From contig NC_079900.1 of NCBI RefSeq assembly GCF_024868665.1, positions 18,971,319 to 19,035,318 on the forward strand: a stretch of 64,000 nt of DNA, read 5' to 3'. Positions 1-52,809 of this stretch are shown one piece after another. Made by a program: the position numbers and the translations under genes. Source of the stretch: Triplophysa rosa. Taxonomy: Eukaryota; Chordata; Actinopteri; Cypriniformes; Nemacheilidae. The stretch's first letter is position 1, and every line of letters starts with the position of its first letter. Below the pieces are notes generated by a model. The model did no database searches and was not told the origin of the DNA. It saw nothing but the letters and a program-made list of their open reading frames with translations.

Positions 1-3000
1 AATCATGAATTTACATTTATGGGAAGCATGTTATGATCGCGCTGAATCTATTATCACCGGCACAGGAGATATGATTGTGTGAAACAGATGTGTTCCATTG
101 CTACAGCTAGTGTTATTCCCGTATTATGGTCTGAAGGAATAGATTATAACTGCTCAAAAATCTGAGTTGAAGAATATTTCTCTTGGGTTTGTAAAGTGTT
201 TTAAGTATTTACAATGTGCCATGTTTCTACTAGTGTAATTCTAATGTTACTTTAAAGTGTGCAAAATACAAAAGTACGCACTACAGATACACACACACCA
301 TCCTTTTATATTAATTACAAGCACAGTGTTATATATACAGTGATATCAATATTAACAAGATGCGCCACTGCCGTTACAATGAATGGCGAGGAATGCAATG
401 CTCAATATGCTCTAGCGAAGGAAGTCCCGCCTTCCAGTAAAATGAACCAATCGTCAATCAGTAAAGACTGACAATTCATCATATCCCCATGCATGTCATA
501 GCCCCTTTACAATCATGTATGTTTATGATCATGAACATTTTTCGTAACGCTCAAATAGGTCCAACATGTTCAAGTTATATATGAAATGAAAGCTCTTATT
601 CTACCGAATTTAGATCTCCAGTTGGATTTATTGATATTTTACCACAGATCGAATGCAAGTCGAATGAATTATGATGTATGAAATTGATATTTGTAAACAA
701 ACAAAACATCTATTGAATATCTAAGCTAATAACTGCATCCCACCATTATACTTAGCCACAAATGCTACATAATCTTTTTCGTTAGGTTGTTTTCTACAAA
801 ATAAGTCCATTCCTACCTCTTTTCGTGGTTTTAAAAGTTAAATATCCGCTTCCAATATCTCCCATCAACGTGACATAAAAGCTTGGATAGTTAAAAATTC
901 AGTGTAATATCTGAACCTCTGTCTATCCACATGAGATACATATTAAACGGAAGCTCAGACTCTGACCTCTATGTAGACCCCTCATTTGTCCAAATAGGTG
1001 AATCAGAGGCTGAGATATGGCAATGCGCAACAGGGGAGGCGGACCAAAACACAAGTAGCATGTTTCTGTTCACCACGAGCAAACTCAACACCAAGTTCCG
1101 CTTGTTACATGCACTTTCAGCTGTGCTACATGTAATTTTGAGATGTTTACTGTGAAATTGCACAAAAATATTTAATTTATACCACTGTATGTGGTCTGTT
1201 TAAAATTGGGTATGCCAAATTCAGGCGGAAATTACGAAAAAATGACACTTGAGTTGCTTTAGAATAATAATTGAATAGAGAATAGAGAAAAAAAAATCCT
1301 CTATTTGTTGAAACCTATTGAATCGTGAACAATTGTCTGCAGGTTCATGGGCCCCTCAGGCTCAAAGTAATACACTTTCAAAAACAGACTTTAGAAAGAA
1401 AAAAGCGCCTTTATTTTTGTGTCTTTTTCATAGGACTGACAACACATATAATAATGTTTATCACTTTCAGCAGTGTTTTATGAAATTTGGTTTTGTGGAT
1501 TATGACACCAAAATTTTGTATTTACAAAATGGTATTGGTGTGGATTCAAAATTGGGTATGCCAAATTCAGGCGGAATCCAAAAAATGGCCCAGAGTTAAA
1601 CGAACACAAGTTTAATTATTGATCGAAATATGCTGTTTAATAGTGATTTTTGCCAGTGATTTTAGAAATATCTGCCTTCCCCCATGCAAGTAGATAGGAC
1701 TGTGGACTTGATATGATGTAAATAGCTGCCCAGAGGTGTTGCAAACATGGCACGCCCCGTGGCACGACTTCCGTAAACGGACTTTGGTTGTATGCACCAA
1801 TACTAAGTTTCTCCAAGATTAAATTAATATTTCTTAACTTTCTGAAGGTTATTAATCAAAATTTGCTGCTCTAATCACGTACTGAAAACTGTAACGCAGG
1901 ACGTAATGGAGAAGAATCTTATTACCAGCTATGCAGAGCATGACTGCTCATATGATCGTAGTCAGTATACGCTGTTTGCCATTTGTTTTGACAGGTTTTC
2001 ATTAAGGGACCTTGCTCGTGATCTTATCAAAGGCTCTTTTCATTTTTCATGTTTTCTTGTATCAACTGCAAAATGTTCACGTTGTACTAGTCAAAGTGCT
2101 GTCAAATGAATATGCGTATGTAACGTAAATATAGTCATAATTAATCAGGATTCAACAGCTTTGAGTCACACCTGATGTATTATGCACTGAGTCTCTCTAC
2201 TGTATCCTATTATATAAAGTTTAAAATAATAACCAAGGTCTTGTTAGATCGAATGCGGTTGTTCTGCCAGTTTCACAAGTAAGAGCTCAAAAATCAAAAC
2301 AAGATTTGAACATATTTGTTGGCTTAGTCAAAGCGGAGCACTTTAGCACGTCTGTGATAAAGTGTGATAAGAATGCTTACAGGATTAGACGGTCATAATA
2401 AACATCGCAATTAATAATGAACTACATTGTTCGTGTTTTCCATGCACAAAATCATTTATCTAAAATCCTAATTCTATTTAACACATACAAACATCCCAAC
2501 TACATGCATTACACAGGGTGGAGTGGTGTTGCATGTTTCAATGTCTGATCTGATTTTGCTTTGGAGAGAGGAGGAGAGCGTACAAGTCTGATAGGATTAG
2601 AGCAGTGAGGGACAGATGCTCTAGGCCTGTGCTCCCACCGTTTAGTGGGCTCTGAGCCCCAGGGTAACACTGCCGACACTGGACCCTCGGGCGCAAGGGC
2701 TTGTGGGAGCATAGGCGGGAGGGTCATGTTGGGTTGGTACAGCCATTCTCCACGTAGTTCCAGGCCTTTTCAGGGTATTGGATATTGGCCTAAATCGTCC
2801 CCGCATGCATTATTTGGCATTTTCTCCCCCTCACTCTATTTTGCATTCTCTGCCTTGCTGTGTTTTCTTCGGGCTATTATTAGAGCAGACAGGCTGGTGG
2901 GAAGAGGAATCCGACGTTTCTTGTCATCTTTTTACTTATTGATTCCCTTCAGCTTTCCATGCGCATGGCTGTGCTCTTTGGCATGCGACGTGAGGCGCAA

Positions 3001-4560
3001 TAAACACATGCATAAACACGTACGATATTTCCAAGTTCCACGCCTATACAACAGTCACATTTATGCTCCAGGATCTGCTAATGTGATGGTGGGAGTGGAT
3101 ACCTCGTGTCTGATGGAGAGCGTTTTTTACACCCAGTCTTGTTAAATATAGAGATGCTGTTATTAATCTTTTATCTGGACTCGTCTGCGTCGGTATCCAG
3201 GGAGAAAACCTTAAATACACAAACCACCGAAATGTCCTCTTTCTTTTTTCTATCTTTCTTTCCATCTTGCACACTCTCGCAAGCACTCTAGCCCTGGCTC
3301 ATAACACATAAATGAGCACATCTAGATGCTGACAGCACGTCAGCAGCGTACTTACCTTTAATTACACTTAAATGCATTTGCATAGTTTTGTATTCAACAC
3401 ATGCTCCACTAACCCTTCACGTCCTTGATGGCATTCGAGTTCCTCGACAATGTTCCCGGCCTAAAAATAATCGCGCTTGAGAATCGGAGAAATCATACCG
3501 AGCGAAAAACTCTGAAACATTACACACACACCATTCCTCTTCGATTTATTAAAAGTACGGTCGTATTTCTTAAATGTCAGATAGCTTCCTACCCCCACCG
3601 GTATCAGATTTATCTTCAGTCCCAAACCACCTCATATTTCTCTGTGCAGTCCCGTGTATTCACTCGCTCATCTTTTTCTTTCTCTTTTCCTTCCCGCTTT
3701 GCTCTCACCCCACAGTAATGGGAGACTTGCAATCAATAGCACATTAGTCTGGCCGGAAACTCTGCTAGAATTAAATATGAATGACTGAGATTGCGGCTCT
3801 ACCTGCCACTGAGAGCGCAGGATGAGGCCTAGGAGGGGGAAGGGAGACAGTAAATATCCCACTTACAAACCATCAGGCTGGGGTGGGTTACATGGTGCTG
3901 TGTATCCGAAGCATGAGGTTTTATCACATATAACGTAACGCAAGGCGAGGACGTATGCTTAAACGCTCAAAGCGCATGCTTCCTCAACCAAACCTATGCC
4001 ATACATCCGAGGCCTTGCTCCGCTGTTTCGCCCCCGGCTGGCGGCCATTTAAGTGGATCGGTCAGCACAAGGCCTCTTCAAAACGAACAGCGTGCGACTT
4101 TGATCGGTGTGCTGGAGTAACACGTTGTTTGATTTTCTTGGGGGCTACATTTCATCTTAGCAGAGATGAAGCTGTTTGTGACAGATGGAGTGATATTGTT
4201 CCCTTCCCCATCCCGTGAGTGAACCCCTCCCTCGCCCGCTCCTTGACAGATGCAGAGGGAGGAACGGGGCCCACTTCTCTTTCTTCTTATTGATTTGACT
4301 GCTTGAACTCTCGTGGATGGTGAGCAAGGCCGTGGGGGTTGGTGATTTCCTGCAGGTCAGGGGGTAAAAAATCAGAGTAATGCTTAGCGCTTTACTGCTT
4401 TTTGTCTTACAGTCAAAGAATTACACACGAAGGTTGAAGGAATGAAGGTTGAAAGAGGGTTATTTTGTTGGCATGAGTGCAAAGAAACTCTATAGTTTTA
4501 CTACCATATGAAAAATGCATTTCTTGTTTTTTGTGTGTGCGTAGCTTTTATGTATAGTTT
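1..4560. other. intergenic DNA, no gene seen
   Basis: This stretch is mostly AT-rich. Open frames are short, overlap one another on opposite strands, and lack coherent splice sites or domains. Between about 2600 and 4300 the sequence is less AT-rich and not obviously repetitive, and could hold conserved regulatory elements; I cannot test this without alignment. A 28-bp direct repeat is present at about 1203 and 1547. Confidence 0.5.
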
Positions 4561-4562
4561 TT

Positions 4563-4884
4563 ATTAGAGATGCACCGATACAAAATTTCTCCGTCAATAC
4601 CGAAAGCTGATGATTCAGAGTGATGTCTGCCGATACCGATACCAAAAAATAAATATATTTCAAATAATATAAAAGAATATTTCTTAACTTTCGGAATGTT
4701 ATTAATTCATATAATGACTAATAATATTGAACATCAAACTGTTGATGTGTCTTAACATGTTATATACACTGTCCTTGTTTGATGAGGCAGTATCGGCCCT
4801 GATCATCAGCTGTAGTCGATAGTGTGAAAAATAGCTTATTTCGACTGATACCGATTGATAGCCGATATATCCATTGCATCGTGA
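4563..4884. repeat. palindromic MITE, gatgcaccgat type
   Basis: It begins agagatgcaccgatac and ends with an imperfect inverted copy (gccgatatatccattgcatcg). It is full of CCGATA units and AT-rich in the centre. This is a well-known type of fish non-autonomous DNA element. Confidence 0.6.
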
Positions 4885-5396
4885 ACCACCTTAATTTTTA
4901 AGAGTATACTTACATTTATTAATTTAGTAGATGGTTTTGTCCAACAATAAGTATAGTACACAAATCTATGTTAACAAGTATACTGCTTAGAAGGTAAACA
5001 GCTTAAAAAGGGAAATTGTTATTGATTACAACAATAAGTAAACTTTAATAAAAACTTAAGCAATGGGAAGTTAAGGATTGTTAAAAATTAGTCAAGTGTA
5101 TGTGGAAAATGTGTATTTAGTTTACGTATTTATTAGTTCTTGTTTTAGTTCATATACATATATTTAATGGTGTATGGTTCTGCATAAAGATATAAAAACG
5201 TCTTAGCATTAGGTTTCTATTACAAATATTCTATTGTCCACTGTGTTGTGTATGTGGAAAGTGAGATGAAGCTTGCATATCGACTAAGCAAAACCAGAGA
5301 TTATTGATTATTACAGCTGCTCAGGTCAGTTTAGTGAGACCACTTGAGCACCCCAACACTGTAACGGGACTGGCTTCTAAAGAATCTAAATTTAAA

Positions 5397-5560
5397 AAGC
5401 ATTTACATTTATGCATTTGGCAGACATTTTTATCCATAGCGACTTACATTGAATTATCCTATACATTTATACATAGGCATGTGCAATCCCCTGGGATTGA
5501 ACCCACAACCTTGCGTTGTTAACGCAATGCTCTTACCACTGAGCTACAAGAAAGCTATAA
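5397..5560 (-). repeat. tRNA-derived SINE
   Basis: The minus strand reads tRNA-like: an A-box-like TAGCTCAGTGGTAAGAGCA and a B-box-like GGGTTCAATCCC. The body ends with the conserved tail (seen on the plus strand as catttatgcatttggcagac...agcgacttac). It is a retroposed element, not a functional tRNA. Confidence 0.7.
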
Positions 5561-8500
5561 ATATAATTTACTGATATTAAATACTGCCTTCTTATTCCTT
5601 CAGAAATTAAAAGATTTTTTCATCCGTCAGTCTGACATTCAAGAAAAGAATCATCGTTCAGTAAACACAGGCAGGGGTCCAGAGAAATGCGAATCCCTTT
5701 TAATGTCTCCAAAGTACCGCAGGCAGTTTCTTACATCATGTTGTCATATAAGTAAATGCAGGAATTTGTGCCTGCGGTGCACATGCTATAAACATAATCA
5801 ATCACGGCTTATCATTAATCTGCTCTTAAGGAGAACGTAACTGTAGATACAGTAAAATGGCAGTATAGATTTCGCTATCTCGGAGCAATTGGCCAGATTT
5901 TAACAGATTCAGGAGTCATTAGCCCTGCCTCCCGCTGCCCCTGGCCCATCAGCGACAGGACAAATTCCATTAAGTGACCAACAGCTGCCCCGTGACAGAT
6001 GCGGACCAGTGCTGCTTCTCTACACCATTCCCTGGAGGCTCGGGAGGGGGGACGCTGGAGCAGATACGGCTCGGAGGATGCGACGTGTCAGAGCTTTCAG
6101 AGAAACACAATCAAATGAGCATCTGCCCCTTCCACGCGCATGAGCCAGCATCACTGCTTACCGATGCAGACTTTCCGAAGCTTACTGCCTTCAGATGCCA
6201 AAACCGTGATCTTACCGCACACGCCGTGACTCATTGTGGAATCATTCATTTTAAAAATAAATGCACTGATTATGTCAAACATTTATCACGATGTTCGCCG
6301 TTCTGCTCTTGGTACGTCTGCAAGCACTCTGTGGAGTTGTCATATTGAGCTGTGCTACATTTATAGTCATTGAATATGTTAATTTGAGAGAGACTTTTTT
6401 CTTTTTAAGGCCTTGGAGGAAACCATATAATACAGATTTACAACCGCCTTCCTATTGGATGACTTTATTGCTCAGGGGTTGCATTTTCATTCCATTAATC
6501 GAGTTCTCAGTTATGTTTCATTTAAGTATCAGCTTTCTGTCAGATGTGACATCCTTGCATACAGTAAGAGCATACAAGGCTACAAAATTCGATTTTGAGA
6601 AAATTCGCATAAAATAGTGAAATATTTGACTGGCAGGTGTTAATATATCATCAAATCTGAGTTTGAGACGTTGAGATCTCTTTTGCAGCTCCAGAGAAGA
6701 CACGTGTTAGAATACTCTTCTCGAAAGACTCCAATTTGCTCTCCATTTAATCTCATTGTTGCGTTCAAGAAATAATCAAGTTATTACAGACATCTGATTT
6801 GCAATTTTTCTTTCCTACGGGCCATAGCAAGCAAGTGGTTAATGATTCGAACGGAGCTGGCTGCAAGGGTGGGGCGGGATGGAGGAAAGGGGGCGTGCTC
6901 TGGGCACAAGGGCGCGTGGCAGAGAGAGCAGGTGGGTGACGGGCAGCTGAAGAGTGGGGAGAGGGGGAGGTGCACGTCCATTTTGGAGGACTCTTGGGGT
7001 TCGGAGAGACCCTGAAAAAAGGCAGCCCCATCTGGAAGTGGGGGGTGGGGGCTGGGTTGTGGAAGAGATCTAGAGGGTGGCGTCTGACACTATCTCTTTT
7101 GTTCTCCGGTAATGCAGCAGGGATGGGGGGTGTGTGTGCTCTCCTGCCCGTGGGGGGAGGGGCAGTCAAACAATAGTGCTGGTCGAAGAATTGAAAGCCT
7201 TGGAGTGAAGCAGAAGGAAAAGAAGAAAAGGACGTGATGTAAGTGTCGTCTGCCTACAGCGACCGTAATGATACGGCGTTTAATATACAACTATTTTTAA
7301 GCCTCCATCTGGATCTCACATGTTGCATATGATTACTGCCAACAGACAGCCATAGGGTTCAGAGATACATGTGTTCAGTTTTATAACACGCCAACGCGAG
7401 GATATATGTACCGGGTTTGTATGATAGTCGCAATGCGGTAATTCCCTTAATGTAATTGCTTGAATGATGGTCCATTACATCTCTGAGCCCGTCCACTCCC
7501 ATCGGTACAGGCTGATCATCCTTCAAAATCACCACAACACACACACCCTAATATAGATGTATAGAAGTCACACAGCAAACCACTGCCAAACCCCCAAAGT
7601 CTCACAACACCGTTTTTTAAGATCTATATTTATTACAAGTGAAACTGAGCATCAGGTTTTAGTACTGCACAGTGTCCGGAGCCAAAAACAGGATAGAGAT
7701 TCATTTATCTTCATTAGCATCACAGTACAGACTGCTGTGAGGGGAATAAACCACACACACACAAAAATCAACATACATGGCTGCAACAGCCTTCCTGTCC
7801 TGAAACATGCTCATAATGTCCCTGTTCTCCCCGAGTGCTTTACAAACCTGAAAACACACACACACACACACATGCTACCACAGTCATTCCTTAGGTCAGT
7901 GCTGGCTTGTACCTGCACCAGCAGCTCTCCTTGGTGCTGAATTAATGGGGCATGGTGCTGAGGCGAGCTATAAGGGAGGAGGCAGCAAGCACTGTATGGT
8001 CATACCTCATGGCCGTGGGGGATGGGACGAGGTTACAGCAGGGAGAAGGAGAGACGATCGCTTTGCTGATAAATGTGTGTCCTTGGGTAAAAAAATGAAT
8101 GTCTCTTGGTAATTTGCTTTTGGGTGTGTGTCTTAATTTATGAAAAGGAAACCAATATTTTCGCTATTTGAATGATGAGATTATTGGCATAGCTGTGATT
8201 TAATTTTATGTTGTATGTTTGTGGTCCATTATGTTTATTCAACAGATAGTGTAGGGTATAAAATTGGAAGAATTTGGCTTCTTAAATCTTTTGTTGTTAT
8301 TTAGGATACTATGCACATATCATATAGGCTACTATTGCTGTATTGTTTATAAAAAAATATTCTGCTTCTGTGAAAAGAAATTCGACAATCTGATATTTTA
8401 CTTCTGGACAATACTGCATCTCTTCTAGACAATAAGGTGGAGGATTGAGTCATTATTTCCTGGCCACCGCCTTTTCGTCTGTATGTGTTTAGCACTTGTG

Positions 8501-9020
8501 GAGTACAGCGCCCTCTGGTGGCCACACAGCAGTAGAATTCCTATTGCACAAATATAAGGAGATGCATATGTATATGGGTCGGTGTAATTACATGTACACA
8601 TGCTTTAAACGAATCTCCAAAACCTGATTTTGTTAGGGATTAGCCTGTATCTTGACTTTTCTATAAATATTACAATGTAAAGTAAAATGTTTGTGTACTC
8701 CTTCTGTATCATTACATTTGTGATGTAGCTAGTACATTGTAAACTTGAAATGAAGTTGACAAAACTCTGAATATTTGAGGTAATCAGGTTTTTCTTTTTT
8801 TTTCTTTTTGAAAGTTTAAATCGAACTATTACTTAAAACCCCTCTTTCACATGGCTTTAAGTTAGCAGAAATAAAAAAGTATGGTAACCAAAAGTCAAAA
8901 CCCTTGTAAACCCCCTTAAATCTTTGAAACAAATGACCACTAACAAGTCCTCTTTTCTGAAAAAAAAAACTAGATTTAAAAATAGGCTCCCTTAATCCAG
9001 TTTCATGGAGTTCCAAGCAA
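5561..9020. other. intergenic DNA, partly GC-rich, no gene seen
   Basis: Two less AT-rich unique blocks occur at about 5880-6250 and 6820-7250; the second has G-runs on the plus strand. They give proline-rich or short frames with no recognisable domain. A short CA run lies at about 7853-7871. No tRNA, rRNA or coding exon was recognised. Confidence 0.45.
8508..8521 (-). promoter_or_regulatory. candidate CTCF site upstream of dock6
   Basis: GCGCCCTCTGGTGG is an exact reverse-complement match to CCASYAGRKGGCRC. It lies about 2 kb upstream of the dock6 promoter and points away from the gene. Similar sequences occur inside some fish repeats, so it may be repeat-borne. Confidence 0.35.
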
Positions 9021-9025
9021 AACTA

Positions 9026-9335
9026 CTTTAACATTTACATTTAGTCATTTAGCAGACGCTTTGATCCAAAGCGACTTACAGATGAGGGAAACAATGGAAG
9101 CAATTGGAACAACATAACGACAACAAAAAGCATAAGTGCAAAAAAAGAAAATTGGTCTCATATAGCCTATCACAGTATACAGAGCTAAATACATTTTTTT
9201 TTGAAAGAGTAGAAAAGAGATAGAAGTCGGAACTGATCAGTCAGGTGCTGACGGAAGAGATGTGTTTTCAGACGGTTCTTAAAGATGGCTACAGAATCTG
9301 CTGATCTTGTAAGACAGCTGACTGGACATGATGAC
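9026..9335. repeat. SINE/LINE-tail repeat fragment
   Basis: It contains the conserved fish retroposon tail catttagcagacgctttgat...aagcgacttacag. Downstream sequence (gacggttcttaaagatggctacag) is also typical of dispersed fish repeats. No tRNA head is visible. Confidence 0.5.
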
Positions 9336-9626
9336 AAATAGCTCAAGCTATAATCAAATAAAAAATCATGTTGAATTAACCTTTGTTGAGTCTGTGCTTA
9401 ATCCCCAAATAATTCAAGTTAATTCAATATAATGAGCTAGGTGACAATAACTCAAAATATAATCTATTTTACATTTTTTTAAATAAAATGAGGTTTACAC
9501 TACTTAATCTTTTTTGAGATTCGGGTGACAAATCATCCAGATTTGGCCTAACTAACATATTTTGTAAAAGCTGCATGGGAAACGAAACACATTTGATTTT
9601 GACAGTGTTAAACAATAGCTGCTATC

Positions 9627-10100
9627 CAGTGTTGGGTGTAACTACTAAGTAATGAGTTACTGTAATTTAATTACTTTTCCCTTGAAAAAGTAAAGTAAGG
9701 GATTACAGTTATTTTTTTCTGTAATTTAATTACAGTTACTTCTGATGTAATTAAACTAAATACTTTGTGTAATGTGTGTGCAATAGTGGAATTGACATCA
9801 AAATTCAAAGTCTAACTTTAAAATCCTTGCTTTAATGTATAATTCTCACATTTGTAATACTTTGGTCAGTTAATAATACTACTTTATGTAGTTTAATATT
9901 ATTTATTTGAATGAATTAAATAAGCCATTTCATGTCAATCCTTCAATCACTTAACTAATCAAGGTTGATGTAGGATATAGAAAGTAATTAGTAATAAGTT
10001 ACTAAATACTTTTTGGAGAGAGTAATTTGTACAGTAATCTAATTACACTATTTAGTAACTAGTAATTAATTACATTTTCAGAGTAACTTACCCAACACTG
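9627..10100. mobile_element. hAT-type MITE with 8-bp target duplication
   Basis: The terminal inverted repeats are CAGTGTTGGGT and its complement ACCCAACACTG (10-11 bp exact, then degenerate). The flanking octamer CTGCTATC is present at 9619-9626 and again at 10101-10108. An 8-bp duplication is diagnostic of hAT transposition. The AT-rich interior has no ORF, so it is non-autonomous. It lies about 550 bp upstream of dock6 exon 1. Confidence 0.85.
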
Positions 10101-10449
10101 CTGCTATCTTCTATAAAACAAGTCTGTTTTATAAAAAAGTCTGTTAATGTCTGATTTTGGTATCATTTAAAACTAGATTTTGATTATAGCCTTTTGTATT
10201 CATGTTGTAGCCTTGTTTTATTTGCCCGGAAGCAATGCATTTTGAAGCACTTCAATTATTTTTCGGGTACATTTCTATTCAAAATAACGCTATTATTCAG
10301 CATGGAGTAGAAAACAAACCTATCCATCTTCTCAAGTTATCCATGATAAACACCTCAGATCCCCAGAGACACAAACAGGTGCGTCAGTCGAAACCGGTTT
10401 GGCAACCGTCTGGTGTGTTCGACATACTGCTGTGCTGCGCATACCGATT

Positions 10450-10654
10450 GGCTTATTACATCGAAGTATCGCGATAGCGATGTAAAAGACGATTTGCGCC
10501 TTGTGCTAAGCCGCGTTTACGCATCGCTCTCGCGGTCCTTTGACGTCACATACTAATCTGCCTGCGCAGCGCCGCATGAACGCCAACAGAGCGCCGTGCA
10601 GCCCCGGACCGACAGGAGGCGATATTTTACCCCAAAACCGACACAAGGAAGCTT
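10450..10654 (+). promoter_or_regulatory. dock6: dock6 CpG-rich promoter / 5' UTR with CRE
   Basis: The 200 bp before the first coding exon is CpG-rich compared with the AT-rich DNA upstream. It contains a full palindromic CRE (TGACGTCA) at 10541-10548 and a GC-rich CTGCGCAGCGC stretch at 10561-10571. No TATA box is evident, which fits a broadly expressed CpG-island gene. The exact transcription start cannot be read from the sequence. Confidence 0.5.
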
Positions 10655-10662
10655 ATGACTGA
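10576..10662 (+). other. upstream ORF 1 in dock6 leader (28 codons)
   Basis: The ATG at 10576 opens a 28-residue reading frame ending TGA at 10660-10662. It has C at -3, a weak start context. Whether it lies in the transcript depends on the true transcription start. It overlaps the in-frame upstream ATG at 10655. Confidence 0.4.
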
Positions 10663-10720
10663 ACTCCACAATATCACCAAGTCCAGAGGAACTGTACGGA
10701 GCTCTCCCAGTTCTGATGGG
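10655..10720 (+). other. dock6: possible 22-residue N-terminal extension of dock6
   Basis: The ATG at 10655 is in frame with the main ATG at 10721, with no stop between. The nearest in-frame stop upstream is TGA at 10577-10579, so 10655 is formally the first in-frame ATG. Its context is weak (C at -3, A at +4), and known DOCK6 proteins begin at the position matching 10721. I therefore treat 10655 as a minor or unused start. Confidence 0.35.
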
Positions 10721-50555
<39,835 letters not shown>

Positions 50556-51800
50556 GGTGTGGCGGAGCTGAGCGCGGGTGGACGTGAAGCCAGACGTGAT
50601 CTCTCGCTCCACCATGTCACCCCCCCAACCACACACTAACAAACTGCACATTCCTCTCATGCACAAGCCCTCATGAGCCAGTCTCTCCAGCTCTCTCCTC
50701 CTGGTCAGTTAAAAGAGCTGGAGTGTGTTTATTCTGAGAGGTTATCTGCTGTAAACACAGTCATTAGGAGCTTCATGGGCAAAGCAGCTTAGTCATTAGT
50801 AGGGAAGATGGTTCTTACTCAACATCGGAGGTAATTTTAGGTTCTGGCCATTCAGATACTCCTCTGTACTTCCTCTTGTTTGTTTGTGTTGTCTTTCTCG
50901 ATCTCGTGTGTTTGTGTGAGTGCAAGAAGGGAAACGGAAACGGTTTGTCCAGGCGTTTTTGTGTAAATTGTGTCGTTGCAGAAATCCTTGTAATGCTGCC
51001 TGATTTATTATGCAATCGGTGGATTAAACCGTTGTCTTTGTGAAGGCTGACCACTGACATGCAAAGCCCACAGACTGGCTCGGTTTGAGATGACGCGTTT
51101 AATCCACTCATCTGTCATAAAATAGCATCCTTCTTTGTGCTGACTGTTTTTCAAACTTATTCTGCTGTTGGCTCAAGTACTGTGAGGTTAAGCAAAAAGC
51201 TGGATTTGTTTCACGACTGTAGAGACCCCTGAACCATTCTTTTGGGCTTTATGTTGCATAAGGCATTAATATAGTCATTAACTGTGGAAAAGTTTCCAAA
51301 GCGCACTAACAGAAGAGCACACCAACTTTCTGCACTGACTGCTATGAGTTTTTCCTGCCACTGCTGCACAGAATCATACTTTCAGACACAAATATGTTTT
51401 AGTGTTAACGTTAAATGTACAGAAATGTTGTGTATACTATTTACTGTTATGCACAAGTATTGAATCTGGAAGAAGAAAAATGATCTGAGCATCCTGTGAA
51501 ATGGAACTTAAAGAAGATTTGGTTTTTGAATGTAGCTACTGTCTTAAAATAGCAATACTTGTATTTACCGGTCTACTGTAGATGGACTGCTGTGTTAATG
51601 TCTCTTGCACTGTTTTAATGTTTTTTTTTTGTGAACTCTACTGCCTGTCTTGGCACTATACCATGCAAATTGCTGGTCTAAATACTGTATTTTTAATAAC
51701 CAAATTGTTTTTATTTATTCATGTATTTTTGTCTCTTTTCTACATTTTACATTCTACTCTTTACTTTTTGTATTAAAAGAAATTCTTCCTAAATTTGTGT
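50556..51800 (+). other. dock6: dock6 3' UTR (inferred)
   Basis: Unique, non-coding sequence follows the dock6 stop codon with no plausible splice acceptor needed. It ends at a likely polyadenylation signal about 1.2 kb downstream. The region holds no credible ORF. Confidence 0.5.
51772..51777 (+). terminator. dock6: putative dock6 polyadenylation signal ATTAAA
   Basis: ATTAAA lies about 1.2 kb after the dock6 stop, in T-rich DNA and followed within 30 nt by a T/G-rich stretch. An AATAAA at 51948-51953 is an alternative, but it sits in what looks like a degenerate palindromic repeat. Confidence 0.4.
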
Positions 51801-51896
51801 TTTCAATAGCAGCAGATTAGTTTTTTAAATGGTAAAAATGCACATTTAATTTGTATTTTATTTAATATAAATATTTGGCCTAAGGTTGTATTTTCC

Positions 51897-52160
51897 TGTA
51901 GTTAGTGCATTAGCTAACTTTAACAATGAGCAATACTTTACTGCATTAATAAATTTGAGTTCATGTTAGTTTCAGCAAAAGTTGTAACTGTTAACAGTAA
52001 CCTGTGAACTAACATTAACAACTGCATTAGCATTAATTACATAAACAAAGATGATAAATGCTGCAATACTATATTGCTCACTGTTAGTAAATGCATTTAC
52101 TAAGGTTACCAAATACAAATCGTATTGTAAACTTACCAATATGTTCAGTAGACATCAGCT
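51897..52160. repeat. degenerate gttagtgcattagctaac-type repeat
   Basis: It is rich in gttaac/taactaacattaac units in both orientations, as in common cyprinid palindromic elements. It follows the dock6 3' UTR. Confidence 0.45.
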
Positions 52161-52345
52161 ATGGTAACATTGAAAGACCCTCGATATGAGCTGATGATGT
52201 AGCCAAAGATTATCTAAGTGTGCTCAATTTTAAATTATGGACACTTATGATCTTTATTTGAAACAGACGTGTGATGTTAAAACGCTAGGCGCCTCGGACC
52301 TTTAGTCTATGTCGTTATACAGTCCATTTACCTCGCGCAGCGGTA

Positions 52346-52373
52346 CACGTGACGTAAGGGCGTAATGACGTCA
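52346..52373 (+). promoter_or_regulatory. CRE / E-box cluster between dock6 and kank2
   Basis: CACGTG (52346-52351), TGACGTAA (52350-52357) and a full CRE TGACGTCA (52366-52373) lie within 28 bp in a CpG-containing stretch about 400 bp before a possible kank2 first exon. This could be part of the kank2 promoter. Confidence 0.35.
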
Positions 52374-52689
52374 AGCCCCCTAACAGATTAATAAAAACCT
52401 GAGCGTAACCTTATTCTCAAATCACATATTGCTGTGCAACAACGCATTTTAAACGGAAACAACTAATCGATACATATATATACATGTTTAATTTAATTAT
52501 TTCGTGATTTAATATATTCTTAAATATCAGATGCATTTATATGTAAATATACAATAATAATTATGATGTCTATTGGCATACTGTTCCAGTATATGTCGTT
52601 TTGTACCCTAGATTGGGCGATCTTAAATGTGAAAATAGAAATAGCAAATGTTTGTTGAGGATTGTGGGGAATAAACGGCATAAATCTGT

Positions 52690-52807
52690 TGGCTCTTTAA
52701 GAGCAGAGGGAGGAGGGGGGCTCAGCTCATGATTTGGCTGCGGTGTTTTTGTCTCGCTGTCAGTGAGACCGCTGGCCTTATCCACAGAGGGGACTGGAAG
52801 GGGGTAG
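52690..52807 (+). other. kank2: possible kank2 first exon (non-coding)
   Basis: A GC-rich block ends in a good splice donor (TAG/gtaaga at 52807/52808). It starts near a CTCTTTAAGAGC element that could stand in for a TATA box. It contains one ATG (ctcatgattt). No homology is visible; the call rests on base composition, donor and position only. Confidence 0.28.
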
Positions 52808-52809
52808 GT

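Noticed and set aside
2645..3145. 166-codon plus-strand ORF in the upstream region
   Set aside because: It starts at a non-ATG codon, shows no domain or splice context, and overlaps other frames. Probably chance.
6765..7169. 134-codon proline-rich minus-strand ORF
   Set aside because: Low-complexity translation of a G-rich stretch; the opposite strand is equally open.
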